NCBI RefSeq assembly: GCF_000732325.1
Contig: NZ_BBIW01000018.1
Location: forward strand, 1 to 64,000
DNA: 64,000 nucleotides
Direction of reading: 5' to 3'
From: Paenibacillus sp. TCA20
Lineage (GTDB): Bacteria > Bacillota > Bacilli > Paenibacillales > Paenibacillaceae
A program made the translations under genes and the position numbers. This document shows, one piece after another, positions 14,904-23,676 of the stretch. The notes under the pieces are model-generated. The model was given only the letters and a program-made list of their open reading frames with translations. It did not search any database and was not told the DNA's origin. The stretch's first letter is position 1. Each line of letters opens with the position of its first letter.

Positions 14904-15547
14904 TAACCCCGCAGTAAGGATACGATCTCTTGCGATACCGCATGAATTTCCTGTTCCCCGTCGATTTGACGCAGAAGACCTTTGTTCTCATAAAACGTGA
15001 GGAGTGGTGCTGTTTTGTTGATATATTCGTCAAGACGAGTACCTACGCTCTCTTCGTTATCGTCAGAACGCTGATACAACTCGCCGCCGCATTTATCACA
15101 AATACCTTCCTGTTTAGGCGGGTTAAAAACAACATGATACGTAGAACCGCAATTTTTGCACAAACGGCGACCCGTTAGACGAGCCAGCAATTTGTTACGG
15201 TCAACCTTCAAGTTGATGACATGATCCAAACCAGTATTTAAACGTTCCAGAATACCGTCCAGTGCTTCTGCTTGTGAAATGGTCCGTGGAAATCCATCCA
15301 ACAGGAAGCCCTTCTCACAATCAGGCTGCTGAAGACGTTCTTCAACAATACCTATGGTAACATCGTCTGGTACAAGCTTACCCTGATCCATGTATTCTTT
15401 AGCTTTAATCCCAATAGGAGTTCCTTGCTTAATCGCCAAACGAAATGCATCGCCTGTCGAAATGTGAGGAATGCCGAATTCATTAACAATCGCTTCTGCT
15501 TGTGTCCCTTTTCCTGCCCCAGGAGGGCCCATGAATAAGATGTTCAC
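14903..15547 (-). CDS. adk: adenylate kinase
   Basis: 214 residues. The P-loop GPPGAGKGTQ is at 7-16, the LID domain has four cysteines (CKNCGSTYHV and CDKCGGE) that bind zinc, as in Gram-positive enzymes, and DGFPRT follows the NMP-binding part. It converts AMP and ATP to two ADP. It lies downstream of secY as in the spc operon of B. subtilis. Its stop overlaps the start of the map remnant by one base. Confidence 0.97.
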   Translation of the reverse strand: MNILFMGPPGAGKGTQAEAIVNEFGIPHISTGDAFRLAIKQGTPIGIKAKEYMDQGKLVPDDVTIGIVEERLQQPDCEKGFLLDGFPRTISQAEALDGILERLNTGLDHVINLKVDRNKLLARLTGRRLCKNCGSTYHVVFNPPKQEGICDKCGGELYQRSDDNEESVGTRLDEYINKTAPLLTFYENKGLLRQIDGEQEIHAVSQEIVSLLRG

Positions 15548-15594
15548 GTTATGTCACTCCCTCCAAGACTATCCCTTCAACAAGAAACAGCACA

Positions 15595-15658
15595 ATAGGT
15601 GCCGGTCTTAGCAACTCACCAGCAAGGGCGAACTATTGCATTCTTTACCGGAACCTAT
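15595..15658 (-). repeat. long inverted repeat between secY and adk
   Basis: ATAGGTGCCGGT (15595-15606) and ACCGGAACCTAT (15647-15658) pair over 12 positions with one mismatch, around a 40-nt loop. It begins two bases after the secY stop. No T-tract follows, so it is not an ordinary terminator. It may be an RNA stability or processing element, or an attenuator. Confidence 0.6.
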
Positions 15659-15660
15659 GG

Positions 15661-16959
15661 CTATTTATTGATGAAACCTTTGTAATGGCGTTTGATCAAT
15701 TGACTTTCAATTTGCTTAGTCGTATCCAATGCTACACCAATAACGATCAGCATGGAAGTACCAGCAAGCTGTGCAACTTGAGGCAAACCGGAAAGTGAGC
15801 CCAAGAATACAGGTAGAACGGAAATGACAGCCAAGAACAAAGCTCCGGTCATCGTCAAACGAGTCAAGACACGGGACAAGTATTTCTCAGTTGCTTTACC
15901 CGGACGAATGCCTGGGATATAACCGCCGTTCTTCTTCATGTTATCAGCCATTTGCTGCGGGTTCATCTGCACGAAAGTGTAGAAGAACGTGAAACCAATA
16001 ATCATGATAACATAGAGCACCATACCCAACGGTTTGTCATAAGACAAATGCGTTGTAACCCAGTTCGCCCAGCCATAACCCGCCCAGAACGAAGCGATAA
16101 TGATCGGAAACTGAAGAAGTGATACAGCGAAAATAACAGGGATAACGCCCGCCGCATTGATTTTCAGCGGAATATGGGTGTTTTGTCCACCATACATTTT
16201 GTTACCTACAACACGTTTTGCATATTGAACCGGAATCTTCCGGATCGCCTGCTGGATGTAAATAACCCCTACAATGGTCAGGAGAAGAACCAGTGCCACA
16301 ATAACAACCTTAAGGATGTTCATGAACAACTGATCTGCCTGAATGAATTCTGATTCTATTGTTGTACGGATAACATTTGGAATGGTAGCAACGATACCGG
16401 CAAAGATAATGATTGAAATCCCGTTACCAATACCTCTTTCCGTAATCTGCTCACCAAGCCACATAAGGAATGAAGTACCTGCCGTCAATACAATCGCGAT
16501 GACAATATAGTCAACGAAAGTCGCATTAGGCACCATTTCCTGTCCATACAACCGGTTAAATCCGATCGATGTACCAAATGCTTGGATTAATCCCAACACC
16601 ACTGTACCATACCGAGTGAGCTGGGCTAATTTTTTCTTACCATGCTCACCTTGTTTGGCCCATTCCGCAAGTTTCGGAATAACATCCATCGATAACAATT
16701 GTGTAATGATGGATGCTGTAATATATGGCATAATCCCTAGCGCAAAGATCGAGAACTGGAACAACGCTCCGCCTGAGAATGTGTTCAGAAGACCAAACAA
16801 TTCTCTGCCTTGCGAATCTACCGCGTCGAATACTTCCTTGTTAACTCCTGGAACAGGAACAAAGGAGCCGATACGGTAAATAATTAGAACAAAGAGAGTG
16901 AACAAAATTCGTTTTCGAAGATCTTCGACTCGCCATATATTCTTAAGGGATGTGAGCAT
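15661..16959 (-). CDS. secY: protein translocase subunit SecY
   Basis: 432 residues with ten predicted membrane spans, starting MLTSLKNIWRVEDLRKRILF. Conserved features include the plug-proximal region after the first span and PGIRPGKATEKYLSRVL before the eighth. SecY forms the translocation pore with SecE and SecG. Its start overlaps the rplO stop by one base, the usual spc-operon coupling. Confidence 0.98.
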   Translation of the reverse strand: MLTSLKNIWRVEDLRKRILFTLFVLIIYRIGSFVPVPGVNKEVFDAVDSQGRELFGLLNTFSGGALFQFSIFALGIMPYITASIITQLLSMDVIPKLAEWAKQGEHGKKKLAQLTRYGTVVLGLIQAFGTSIGFNRLYGQEMVPNATFVDYIVIAIVLTAGTSFLMWLGEQITERGIGNGISIIIFAGIVATIPNVIRTTIESEFIQADQLFMNILKVVIVALVLLLTIVGVIYIQQAIRKIPVQYAKRVVGNKMYGGQNTHIPLKINAAGVIPVIFAVSLLQFPIIIASFWAGYGWANWVTTHLSYDKPLGMVLYVIMIIGFTFFYTFVQMNPQQMADNMKKNGGYIPGIRPGKATEKYLSRVLTRLTMTGALFLAVISVLPVFLGSLSGLPQVAQLAGTSMLIVIGVALDTTKQIESQLIKRHYKGFINK

Positions 16960-17399
16960 TAGATCACCTCGGTTTTACCGCCGGCAGCTTCGATTTTCTC
17001 TACCGCAGATTGAGAGAACTTATTCGCTTTTACTGTAAGTTTTACAGTAACTTCGCCATTGCCAAGAATTTTGATGCCAGATTTTGTGTTATTCACAATA
17101 CCTGTTTCAACCAAAACTTCTGGAGTTACTTCTGTACCTGCTTCAAAACTATTCAGATCTTCAATGTTCACAACCGCATATTCTTTGCGGGTAGGGTTTA
17201 CGAAACCGCGTTTTGGCAGACGACGATACAGTGGGTTTTGACCACCCTCGAAGCCTGGGCGAACACCACCGCCAGAACGAGCGTTTTGACCTTTGTGACC
17301 GCGACCTGAAGTTTTACCCATACCGCTACTTGGACCGCGACCTTTACGTTTGCGTTCTTTACGCGATCCAGGAGCTGGAGAAAGCTCATGTAACTTCAT
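16959..17399 (-). CDS. rplO: 50S ribosomal protein uL15
   Basis: 146 residues: MKLHELSPAPGSRKERKRKG, a Gly-rich GRGHKGQNARSGGGVRPGFEGGQ segment and LYRRLPKRGF. The N-terminal extension threads into the large subunit. It ends on the secY start. Confidence 0.98.
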   Translation of the reverse strand: MKLHELSPAPGSRKERKRKGRGPSSGMGKTSGRGHKGQNARSGGGVRPGFEGGQNPLYRRLPKRGFVNPTRKEYAVVNIEDLNSFEAGTEVTPEVLVETGIVNNTKSGIKILGNGEVTVKLTVKANKFSQSAVEKIEAAGGKTEVI

Positions 17400-17449
17400 C
17401 GTTGCACCTCCTTAATGATTTGTGGGAACAAGCCCTATGATGCTATTCC

Positions 17450-17635
17450 TTATGCCTCGATTTCTTTAACAGAAACCAAGTGACTTACTTTATTCACCAT
17501 ACCGCGGATCGCAGCATTGTCGTTATGAACCACAGTTTGGTTGAGTTTACGAAGACCGAGTGTGTTAACAGTCGTTCTTTGTGTCTCAGGACGTCCGATC
17601 AAACTGCGAACGAGGGTAATTTCCAGTTTAGACAT
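17450..17635 (-). CDS. rpmD: 50S ribosomal protein uL30
   Basis: 61 residues, short bacterial form, MSKLEITLVRSLIGRPETQR then GLRKLNQTVVHND. It lies between rpsE (12 bp) and rplO, its constant spc-operon place. Confidence 0.97.
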   Translation of the reverse strand: MSKLEITLVRSLIGRPETQRTTVNTLGLRKLNQTVVHNDNAAIRGMVNKVSHLVSVKEIEA

Positions 17636-17647
17636 GAGATTCCCTCC

Positions 17648-18145
17648 TTAGCCCCGAAGCTCTTCGACAGTTTTTCCACGCAATTTCGCTACATCTTCAG
17701 CGCGTTTCAAGCGGGACAAACCTTCCAAGGTCGCATTGACCATGTTCATGGAATTCGAAGAACCCAGTGATTTTGTCAAAATGTCACCCACACCAGCAAG
17801 TTCCAGAACGGCACGAACTGGACCACCAGCGATAACCCCAGTACCTTCAGCAGCTGGTTTCAAAAGAACACGGCCAGCTCCGAATTTACCAGTGATCAAG
17901 TGAGGAATTGTTGTTCCTACGAGTGGTACGTGGATTAGATTTTTCTTAGCATCTTCAATACCTTTGCGGATCGCATCAGGTACTTCGCCTGCTTTACCGA
18001 TACCAGCTCCAACCCAGCCATTGCCATCACCGACAACTACCAGAGCGCTGAAGCTGAAACGACGTCCGCCTTTTACTACTTTAGCAACGCGATTAATATT
18101 TACAACTCTTTCAGTGAGTTCTAAAGTGTTAGGATCTACACGCAA
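17648..18145 (-). CDS. rpsE: 30S ribosomal protein uS5
   Basis: 165 residues. The N-terminal dsRBD-like fold has VAKVVKGGRRFSFSALVVVGDGNG, and the C-terminal half has GAGRVLLKPAAEGTGVIAGG. The spectinomycin-contact loop region (KGGRRFS) looks wild type. It follows rplR by 27 bp. Confidence 0.98.
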   Translation of the reverse strand: MRVDPNTLELTERVVNINRVAKVVKGGRRFSFSALVVVGDGNGWVGAGIGKAGEVPDAIRKGIEDAKKNLIHVPLVGTTIPHLITGKFGAGRVLLKPAAEGTGVIAGGPVRAVLELAGVGDILTKSLGSSNSMNMVNATLEGLSRLKRAEDVAKLRGKTVEELRG

Positions 18146-18172
18146 GTCGTTAACCTCCTTTTAAAAAATATC

Positions 18173-18541
18173 TTAGAATTCAAGCCCTGCTTCACGAGCA
18201 GCATCAGCCAAAGCTTGAATACGTCCATGATAAAGGTAGCCACCACGATCGAAAACGATGTTAGTGTATCCTTTTTCTTTCGCACGTTTAGCAACGAGAG
18301 CGCCAACTTTCTTAGCTGCCTCAACGTTACCACCGTTTGTGATTTCGCCGCTGATTTCTTTGTCTACCGTCGATGCAGATACAAGCGTTACACCTGCTAC
18401 ATCATCGATCAGTTGAGCATAGATATGTTTATCGGAACGGAATACGTTCAAACGTGGACGCTCAGCCGTACCAGAAATTTTACCACGAACACGGATATGT
18501 CTTTTCAGACGCACTTTGTTCTTATCTTGTTTAGTAATCAT
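18173..18541 (-). CDS. rplR: 50S ribosomal protein uL18
   Basis: 122 residues, MITKQDKNKVRLKRHIRVRG, with RPRLNVFRSDKHIYAQLIDD and the C-terminal FDRGGYLYHGRIQALADAAREAGLEF. It binds 5S rRNA with L5. A 118-bp gap separates it from rplF. Confidence 0.98.
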   Translation of the reverse strand: MITKQDKNKVRLKRHIRVRGKISGTAERPRLNVFRSDKHIYAQLIDDVAGVTLVSASTVDKEISGEITNGGNVEAAKKVGALVAKRAKEKGYTNIVFDRGGYLYHGRIQALADAAREAGLEF

Positions 18542-18647
18542 TTCACGTTTCCTCCCTTCAGTTAGCCTTGAATAGCTTCACATTAAGACGCACAGGGTAT
18601 ATTAGAAACACGAGCATCTCCTGAAAAGCCAGGGGACGGCACAAAGT

Positions 18648-18675
18648 CGGTAAGAAATCTTATTTCTTCTTACCG
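18648..18675 (-). repeat. hairpin across the rplF stop codon
   Basis: CGGTAAGAA (18648-18656) and TTCTTACCG (18667-18675) form a perfect 9-bp stem with a 10-nt loop. The rplF stop lies in the loop. No T-tract follows. Confidence 0.5.
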
Positions 18676-19202
18676 GCTTTACCTTCCTTACGGATGATGC
18701 GTTCGCCTTCATATTTAATCCCTTTACCTTTGTAAGGCTCAGGTTCGCGAACAGAGCGGATTTCAGCTGCATAAGCACCTACGCGCTCTTTGTTAATTCC
18801 ACGAACGATGATTTTAGTGTTCGAAGGAACTTCGAACTCAATACCCGGTTCCGGCGTGATTTCTACCGGATGGGAGTAACCTACGTTCAGAACGATTTTA
18901 TCTCCGGATTTGCTTGCACGATATCCGACCCCAACCAGCTCCAGAGATTTCGAGAATCCTTCAGTTACGCCAAGTACCATGTTATTTACTACGGAACGAG
19001 TAGTACCGTGCAAAGAACGATGTGTTTTGTGATCAGAAGGACGTGTTACTGTGATTTCATTATTTTCAACGGAAACCTTCATTTCTTTATGAAGTTCACG
19101 TGTAAGTGTACCTTTAGGACCTTTAACCGTAATTGCGGTATTGTCCAGAGTGACTTCTACGCCACTTGGTACTGTAATTGGTTTACGACCAATACGGGAC
19201 AT
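18660..19202 (-). CDS. rplF: 50S ribosomal protein uL6
   Basis: 180 residues with two related domains: MSRIGRKPITVPSGVEVTLD and, near the end, the conserved PEPYKGKGIKYEGERIIRKEGKAGKKK. It lies near the sarcin-ricin loop. GGAGGTGC precedes the start. Confidence 0.98.
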   Translation of the reverse strand: MSRIGRKPITVPSGVEVTLDNTAITVKGPKGTLTRELHKEMKVSVENNEITVTRPSDHKTHRSLHGTTRSVVNNMVLGVTEGFSKSLELVGVGYRASKSGDKIVLNVGYSHPVEITPEPGIEFEVPSNTKIIVRGINKERVGAYAAEIRSVREPEPYKGKGIKYEGERIIRKEGKAGKKK

Positions 19203-19234
19203 GTTGTTGCACCTCCTTGTTCTGTGACTTTATA

Positions 19235-19633
19235 TTACCAAACGTAGCAGACAACTTCGCCGCCAGATTTAGCTTGACGAGCTTCTTTATCTGTCATTAC
19301 ACCTTTGGAAGTAGAGATGATCGCGATTCCGAGACCACCAAGTACGCGAGGTACTTCATTGCTTTTCGTGTATACACGAAGGCCTGGTTTACTGATTCTT
19401 TTCAGACCAGTAATAACGCGCTCGTTGTTTTGACCGTATTTCAAGAAGACACGGATGATGCCTTGTTTGTTATCATCCACATATTCTGCATCACGAATGA
19501 AACCTTCACGCTTCAGGATTTCAGCGATTTGTTTTTTCATCGTCGAAGCAGGCATTTCTACCGTCTCGTGACGAACTGTGTTCGCATTACGAATGCGAGT
19601 AAGCATATCTGCAATTGGATCAGACATAGTCAT
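19235..19633 (-). CDS. rpsH: 30S ribosomal protein uS8
   Basis: 132 residues, MTMSDPIADMLTRIRNAN, with the C-terminal GLGIAIISTSKGVMTDKEAR and GGEVVCYVW. It binds the central domain of 16S rRNA; in enteric bacteria S8 is the repressor of the spc operon, but control here is unknown. Confidence 0.98.
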   Translation of the reverse strand: MTMSDPIADMLTRIRNANTVRHETVEMPASTMKKQIAEILKREGFIRDAEYVDDNKQGIIRVFLKYGQNNERVITGLKRISKPGLRVYTKSNEVPRVLGGLGIAIISTSKGVMTDKEARQAKSGGEVVCYVW

Positions 19634-19665
19634 TGTGTGTAAACCTCCTTCCCGTTCAGGACTTT

Positions 19666-19851
19666 TTACCAGCTTGCTTTTTTCACGCCAGGGATCTGGC
19701 CTTTATAAGCTAATTCACGGAAACAAATTCTGCAAATTTTAAACTTCTGCAATACAGAATGTGGACGACCGCAACGTTCACAACGAGTATAAGCGCGAAC
19801 TTTGAACTTCGGTGTGCGTTGTTGTTTAACTTTCATTGAAGTTTTTGCCAC
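19666..19851 (-). CDS. rpsN: 30S ribosomal protein uS14, zinc type
   Basis: 61 residues, the short Zn-binding form: CERCGRP and CRICFRELA supply two CxxC pairs. The basic N-terminus (MAKTSMKVKQQRTPKFKVR) enters the head of the 30S subunit. It lies between rplE and rpsH. Confidence 0.97.
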   Translation of the reverse strand: MAKTSMKVKQQRTPKFKVRAYTRCERCGRPHSVLQKFKICRICFRELAYKGQIPGVKKASW

Positions 19852-19922
19852 TTAGCCTGACACCTCCTAAATAATTTCGGAGAATTCGGGACCCTAGCTG
19901 GATTCCCGGATACTGTTATTTC

Positions 19923-20462
19923 TTACTTTGCGAAAGGCATTCCCAGTTGAGTAAGCAATTCGCGGGACTCTTCGTCCGTTTTAGCTGTAGTTACGATTAC
20001 GATATCCATACCGCGTACTTTGTCGACTTTATCATACTCGATCTCTGGGAAGATGAGTTGTTCTTTAAGTCCAAGTGTGTAGTTACCGCGACCATCGAAC
20101 GCTTTGTTCGATACGCCTTGGAAGTCACGTACACGAGGTAGAGTGATGTTGAACAATTTATCAAGGAAGTGATACATACGCTGTCCGCGCAGTGTTACTT
20201 TAACCCCGATTGGCATGTTCTCACGAAGTTTAAAACCGGCGATTGATTTTTTAGCTTTAGTGATAACTGGTTTTTGACCAGAGATCAGCTGCATATCGTT
20301 CACAGCGGAATCAAGTACTTTGGAGTTTTGGACAGCGTCACCCACACCCATGTTGATTACCACTTTCTCGATCTTAGGAACTTGCATTACTGTGCTGTAT
20401 TCAAACTTCTGCATCAAAGCAGGAGTTACTTCATTCAGAAAACGTTCTTTCATTCTTGCCAT
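19923..20462 (-). CDS. rplE: 50S ribosomal protein uL5
   Basis: 179 residues with KVVINMGVGDAVQNSKVLDSA, GQKPVITKAKKSIAGFKLRE and the C-terminal ELLTQLGMPF. It binds 5S rRNA and touches P-site tRNA. Full family length, 32 bp after rplX. Confidence 0.98.
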   Translation of the reverse strand: MARMKERFLNEVTPALMQKFEYSTVMQVPKIEKVVINMGVGDAVQNSKVLDSAVNDMQLISGQKPVITKAKKSIAGFKLRENMPIGVKVTLRGQRMYHFLDKLFNITLPRVRDFQGVSNKAFDGRGNYTLGLKEQLIFPEIEYDKVDKVRGMDIVIVTTAKTDEESRELLTQLGMPFAK

Positions 20463-20494
20463 GAATTATGGACCTCCTTTCTCATTCGATTACA

Positions 20495-20848
20495 TTAGTC
20501 GATCGATTCTCCGGAACGTTTAGCAACGCGTACTTTTTTGCCGTTGTCTAAAACTTTATAACCGATACGAGTTACATTTCCGCTCTTCGGATCAATGTGC
20601 ATCACGTTCGATACATGGATTGGAGCTTCTTTCTCGATGATTCCGCCTTGTGGATTCAGCTGGTTAGGCTTTTGGTGTTTTTTCACGAGGTTAACACCTT
20701 CAACAAGAACGCGATTCTCACGAGGATAAGCTGCGATGACACGGCCTTTTTTGCCTTTGTCTTTACCGCTGATCACCATAACAGTGTCGTCTTTTTTGAC
20801 GTGCAACTTGTTGTTATGAGATTCCAGAACTTTTTTCACTTTTGCCAT
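20495..20848 (-). CDS. rplX: 50S ribosomal protein uL24
   Basis: 117 residues from MAKVKKVLESHNNKLHVKKD, with the KOW motif VMVISGKDKGKKGRVIAAYP. The ATG at 20848 has AGGAGG eight bases upstream; an upstream GTG at 20857 lies in the ribosome site and is rejected. L24 starts large-subunit assembly. Confidence 0.97.
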   Translation of the reverse strand: MAKVKKVLESHNNKLHVKKDDTVMVISGKDKGKKGRVIAAYPRENRVLVEGVNLVKKHQKPNQLNPQGGIIEKEAPIHVSNVMHIDPKSGNVTRIGYKVLDNGKKVRVAKRSGESID

Positions 20849-20920
20849 TTCGTACACCTCCTATGACTTGCGTGAACAAGTATGAATCGAATCCTTTATA
20901 CAAGGATCAATATACGTTCA

Positions 20921-21292
20921 TTAGATAACTTCTGGAGCCAAGGAAACGATCTTCATGTAGTCTTTTTCGCGAAGTTCGCGAGCAACTGGTCCGAAAATAC
21001 GAGTTCCGCGTGGGCTTCTGTCTTCTTTAACAACAACTGCTGCATTCTCATCAAAACCAATGTAAGATCCGTCTTTACGACGAACAGAACGTTTCGTACG
21101 AACGACTACCGCTCTTACTACATCACCTTTTTTGACAACGCCGCCTGGTGTTGCTTGTTTTACAGAACAAACGATCAGGTCTCCGATTTGTGCTGTACGA
21201 CTACGTCCCGTACCACCTAGTACGCGGATACACATCAGTTCCTTCGCACCAGAGTTGTCAGCTACAGCCAAACGTGTAAATGGTTGAATCAT
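20921..21292 (-). CDS. rplN: 50S ribosomal protein uL14
   Basis: 123 residues starting MIQPFTRLAVADNSGAKELM, with QATPGGVVKKGDVV, the conserved SYIGFDENAAVVV and the closing PRGTRIFGPVARELRE motif. It contributes to intersubunit bridges. It follows rpsQ by 34 bp. Confidence 0.98.
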   Translation of the reverse strand: MIQPFTRLAVADNSGAKELMCIRVLGGTGRSRTAQIGDLIVCSVKQATPGGVVKKGDVVRAVVVRTKRSVRRKDGSYIGFDENAAVVVKEDRSPRGTRIFGPVARELREKDYMKIVSLAPEVI

Positions 21293-21326
21293 CTTGTTTT
21301 CCTCCTTTCAGCAGAGCTGAATATCA

Positions 21327-21593
21327 TTAAATGATAACCGCTTTTTCTACGACTTCAACAAGTCTCCAGTTCTTGTCTTTCGACAAAGGACGAGTTTCCA
21401 TGATTTTAACAGTATCACCGATTTTCGCAGTGTTATTTTCATCATGTGCTTTGAACTTTTTCGTGTATCTGATGCGTTTATGGTACAAGTCATGCTTTTT
21501 GTAAGTTTCTACAGCAACCACGATTGTTTTGTCCATTTTGTCGCTAACCACTTTACCGATTTGCACTCGACGTGCGTTACGTTCTTCGCTCAT
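21327..21593 (-). CDS. rpsQ: 30S ribosomal protein uS17
   Basis: 88 residues: RRVQIGKVVSDKMDKTIVV, then YHKRIRYTKKFKAHDE and the acidic/Leu segment ETRPLSKDKNWRLVEVVEKA. An OB-fold primary 16S-binding protein. It lies 51 bp after rpmC. Confidence 0.98.
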   Translation of the reverse strand: MSEERNARRVQIGKVVSDKMDKTIVVAVETYKKHDLYHKRIRYTKKFKAHDENNTAKIGDTVKIMETRPLSKDKNWRLVEVVEKAVII

Positions 21594-21644
21594 TGTTGGC
21601 CTCCTTCCTCAATTACAGACGGATGTTCCATCCGGTACTATTTA

Positions 21645-21842
21645 TTAGCTAATCCCAAGTTCTCTTTCACGGATGATCGTTTTAGCACGTGCAATTTCTT
21701 TACGTACGTCACGAATACGTGTCGGGTTATCAAGCTGACCGGTAGCGAGTTGAAAGCGGAGGTTAAAGAGTTCTTCTTTAAATCCGGCAATCTTTTGCTC
21801 AATTTCAGCAGTGGTTAGGTTGCGGAATTCACTAGCCTTCAT
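21645..21842 (-). CDS. rpmC: 50S ribosomal protein uL29
   Basis: 65 residues, a two-helix protein: MKASEFRNLTTAEIEQKIAG, ELFNLRFQLATGQLDNPTRI, VRKEIARAKTIIRERELG. It sits beside the peptide exit tunnel. Its start overlaps the end of rplP by 11 bp, so translation is probably coupled. Confidence 0.98.
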   Translation of the reverse strand: MKASEFRNLTTAEIEQKIAGFKEELFNLRFQLATGQLDNPTRIRDVRKEIARAKTIIRERELGIS

Positions 21843-22266
21843 TTACTTCACCACCCAATTCTTCACGTTTCACGAACTTCGTCTTAATTGGCAGCTTGTG
21901 AGCAGCCAGACGCATTGCTTCGCGAGCTACTTCTTCAGATACACCAGAAAGTTCGAACATGATCTTTCCTGGTTTTACAACAGCAACCCATTTCTCGACG
22001 TTACCTTTACCACTACCCATACGTACTTCGAGAGGCTTTTGAGTAATAGGTTTGTCTGGGAAGATTTTGATCCAAACTTTACCACCACGTTTGATGTAAC
22101 GAGTCATCGCGATACGAGCAGCCTCGATCTGACGGTTCGTAATCCAAGATGGTTCAGTCGCTTGCAGACCGTACTCACCGAAGTTCAGTGTAGTTCCGCC
22201 CTTAGCTTGACCTTTCATGTGACCGCGTTGTTGCTTGCGGTGTTTTACGCGTTTTGGCACCAACAT
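21832..22266 (-). CDS. rplP: 50S ribosomal protein uL16
   Basis: 144 residues, MLVPKRVKHRKQQRGHMKGQ, then GLQATEPSWITNRQIEAARI and GSGKGNVEKWVAVVKPGKIM. It helps position A-site tRNA. It is two bases after rpsC and overlaps rpmC by 11 bp. Confidence 0.98.
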   Translation of the reverse strand: MLVPKRVKHRKQQRGHMKGQAKGGTTLNFGEYGLQATEPSWITNRQIEAARIAMTRYIKRGGKVWIKIFPDKPITQKPLEVRMGSGKGNVEKWVAVVKPGKIMFELSGVSEEVAREAMRLAAHKLPIKTKFVKREELGGEVNEG

Positions 22267-22268
22267 GA

Positions 22269-22934
22269 TTAGTTGCCTCCTTCCTTAGCAGCTTGTTTCT
22301 TAGCCGTAGGAAGAACCTCTCCACGATAGATCCATACTTTTACGCCAAGACGGCCGTAAGTTGTATGAGCTTCCGCTGTACCATAATCGATGTCGGCACG
22401 AAGCGTGTGCAGTGGAACAGTTCCTTCACTGTAGCCTTCAGAACGTGCGATCTCAGCACCGCCAAGACGTCCGCCTACTTGTGTTTTGATACCTTTAGCA
22501 CCTGAACGCATAGTTCTTTGAATCGCTTGTTTCAGAGCACGACGGAAAGAAACACGGCGTTCCAATTGTTGTGCAATGCTTTCAGCAACGAGAATTGCGT
22601 CAAGGTCTGGTTGTTTGATTTCAGAGATATTGATATGAACTTTCTTACCGCCTGCAATCTTCGTGATTTGACCACGGAGGATTTCAACTTCAGAACCACC
22701 TTTGCCGATAACCATTCCTGGTTTAGCAGTGTGGATCGTTACGTTGACACGGTTAGCCGCTCTCTCGATTTCGATACGAGATACTGCGGAGTCTTTCAAT
22801 TTATTTTTCAGGTATTCACGAATTTTTACGTCTTCCAGCAAAAGATCACCGAAATCTTTGCCTGCGTACCATTTGGATTCCCAATCACGGATTACGCCGA
22901 TACGGAGTCCGACGGGATTTACCTTTTGTCCCAC
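22269..22934 (-). CDS. rpsC: 30S ribosomal protein uS3
   Basis: 221 residues starting GQKVNPVGLRIGVIRDWES after a GTG start. A frame reading from 23018 would overlap rplV and lacks a ribosome site, while GGAGGG lies seven bases before the GTG at 22934. The KH domain has PGMVIGKGGSEVEILRGQI, and VWIYRGEVLP is near the end. S3 lines the mRNA entry tunnel. Confidence 0.97.
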   Translation of the reverse strand: MGQKVNPVGLRIGVIRDWESKWYAGKDFGDLLLEDVKIREYLKNKLKDSAVSRIEIERAANRVNVTIHTAKPGMVIGKGGSEVEILRGQITKIAGGKKVHINISEIKQPDLDAILVAESIAQQLERRVSFRRALKQAIQRTMRSGAKGIKTQVGGRLGGAEIARSEGYSEGTVPLHTLRADIDYGTAEAHTTYGRLGVKVWIYRGEVLPTAKKQAAKEGGN

Positions 22935-22947
22935 ACGTTTTCCCTCC

Positions 22948-23280
22948 TTATTTTTCAGATACCACCAAAGTGATGTGGCTAGTGCGTTTATTGATCCGGC
23001 TTGCACGTCCCATTGCACGAGGACGGAAACGTTTCATTGTCGGACCTTGGTTTACGTAAGCTTGCGAGATAACCAGTTTGTTAACATCCAGGGAGTAGTT
23101 GTGCTCTGCGTTTGCGATAGCAGAGTTCAGCAATTTCTCAACAACTGGAGAAGCGGATTTTGGAGTGTGGCGCAGAATCGCGATCGCCTCGCCCACTTGC
23201 TTGCCGCGAATCAAGTCAACAACGAGTTGAACTTTACGAGGAGCAATCCGAATAAACTTGGCATGTGCTTTTGCTTCCAT
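22948..23280 (-). CDS. rplV: 50S ribosomal protein uL22
   Basis: 110 residues: RIAPRKVQLVVDLIRGKQV, then the exit-tunnel loop region QAYVNQGPTMKRFRPRAMGR with intact Arg/Lys residues. No sign of the insertions or deletions linked to macrolide resistance. Confidence 0.98.
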   Translation of the reverse strand: MEAKAHAKFIRIAPRKVQLVVDLIRGKQVGEAIAILRHTPKSASPVVEKLLNSAIANAEHNYSLDVNKLVISQAYVNQGPTMKRFRPRAMGRASRINKRTSHITLVVSEK

Positions 23281-23319
23281 TGTTTAACCTCCTCTCAAAC
23301 ATTAGCGCTTGATGATCAT

Positions 23320-23598
23320 TTATCTTCTAGTCTTCTTATCGTCTGCTGCATGGCCTTTATAAGTACGCGTAGGAGCGAACTCACCCAGCTTGTGTCCAAC
23401 CATATCTTCCGTTACATAAACAGGAACGTGTTTACGGCCGTCATACACACCAAACGTATGTCCAATGAATTGTGGGAAAATTGTAGAACGACGGGACCAA
23501 GTTTTGATCACCAGCTTTTTGCCAGCTTCGTTCATGTCTTCTACTTTTTTCAACAGGTAGCCATCTACGAATGGCCCTTTTTTAAGACTGCGACTCAT
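23320..23598 (-). CDS. rpsS: 30S ribosomal protein uS19
   Basis: 92 residues: MSRSLKKGPFVDGYLLKKVE, then TWSRRSTIFPQFIGHTFGVY and HKLGEFAPTRTYKGHA. It forms the head of the small subunit with S13. It follows rplB in the constant S10 order. Confidence 0.98.
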   Translation of the reverse strand: MSRSLKKGPFVDGYLLKKVEDMNEAGKKLVIKTWSRRSTIFPQFIGHTFGVYDGRKHVPVYVTEDMVGHKLGEFAPTRTYKGHAADDKKTRR

Positions 23599-23676
23599 GT
23601 GTAAATCCTCCCTTCATCCAATGTTCTCGTTCATTCACGATCGCTCGCGCGAAGTTATGCACAGGTTAATTGTGTA

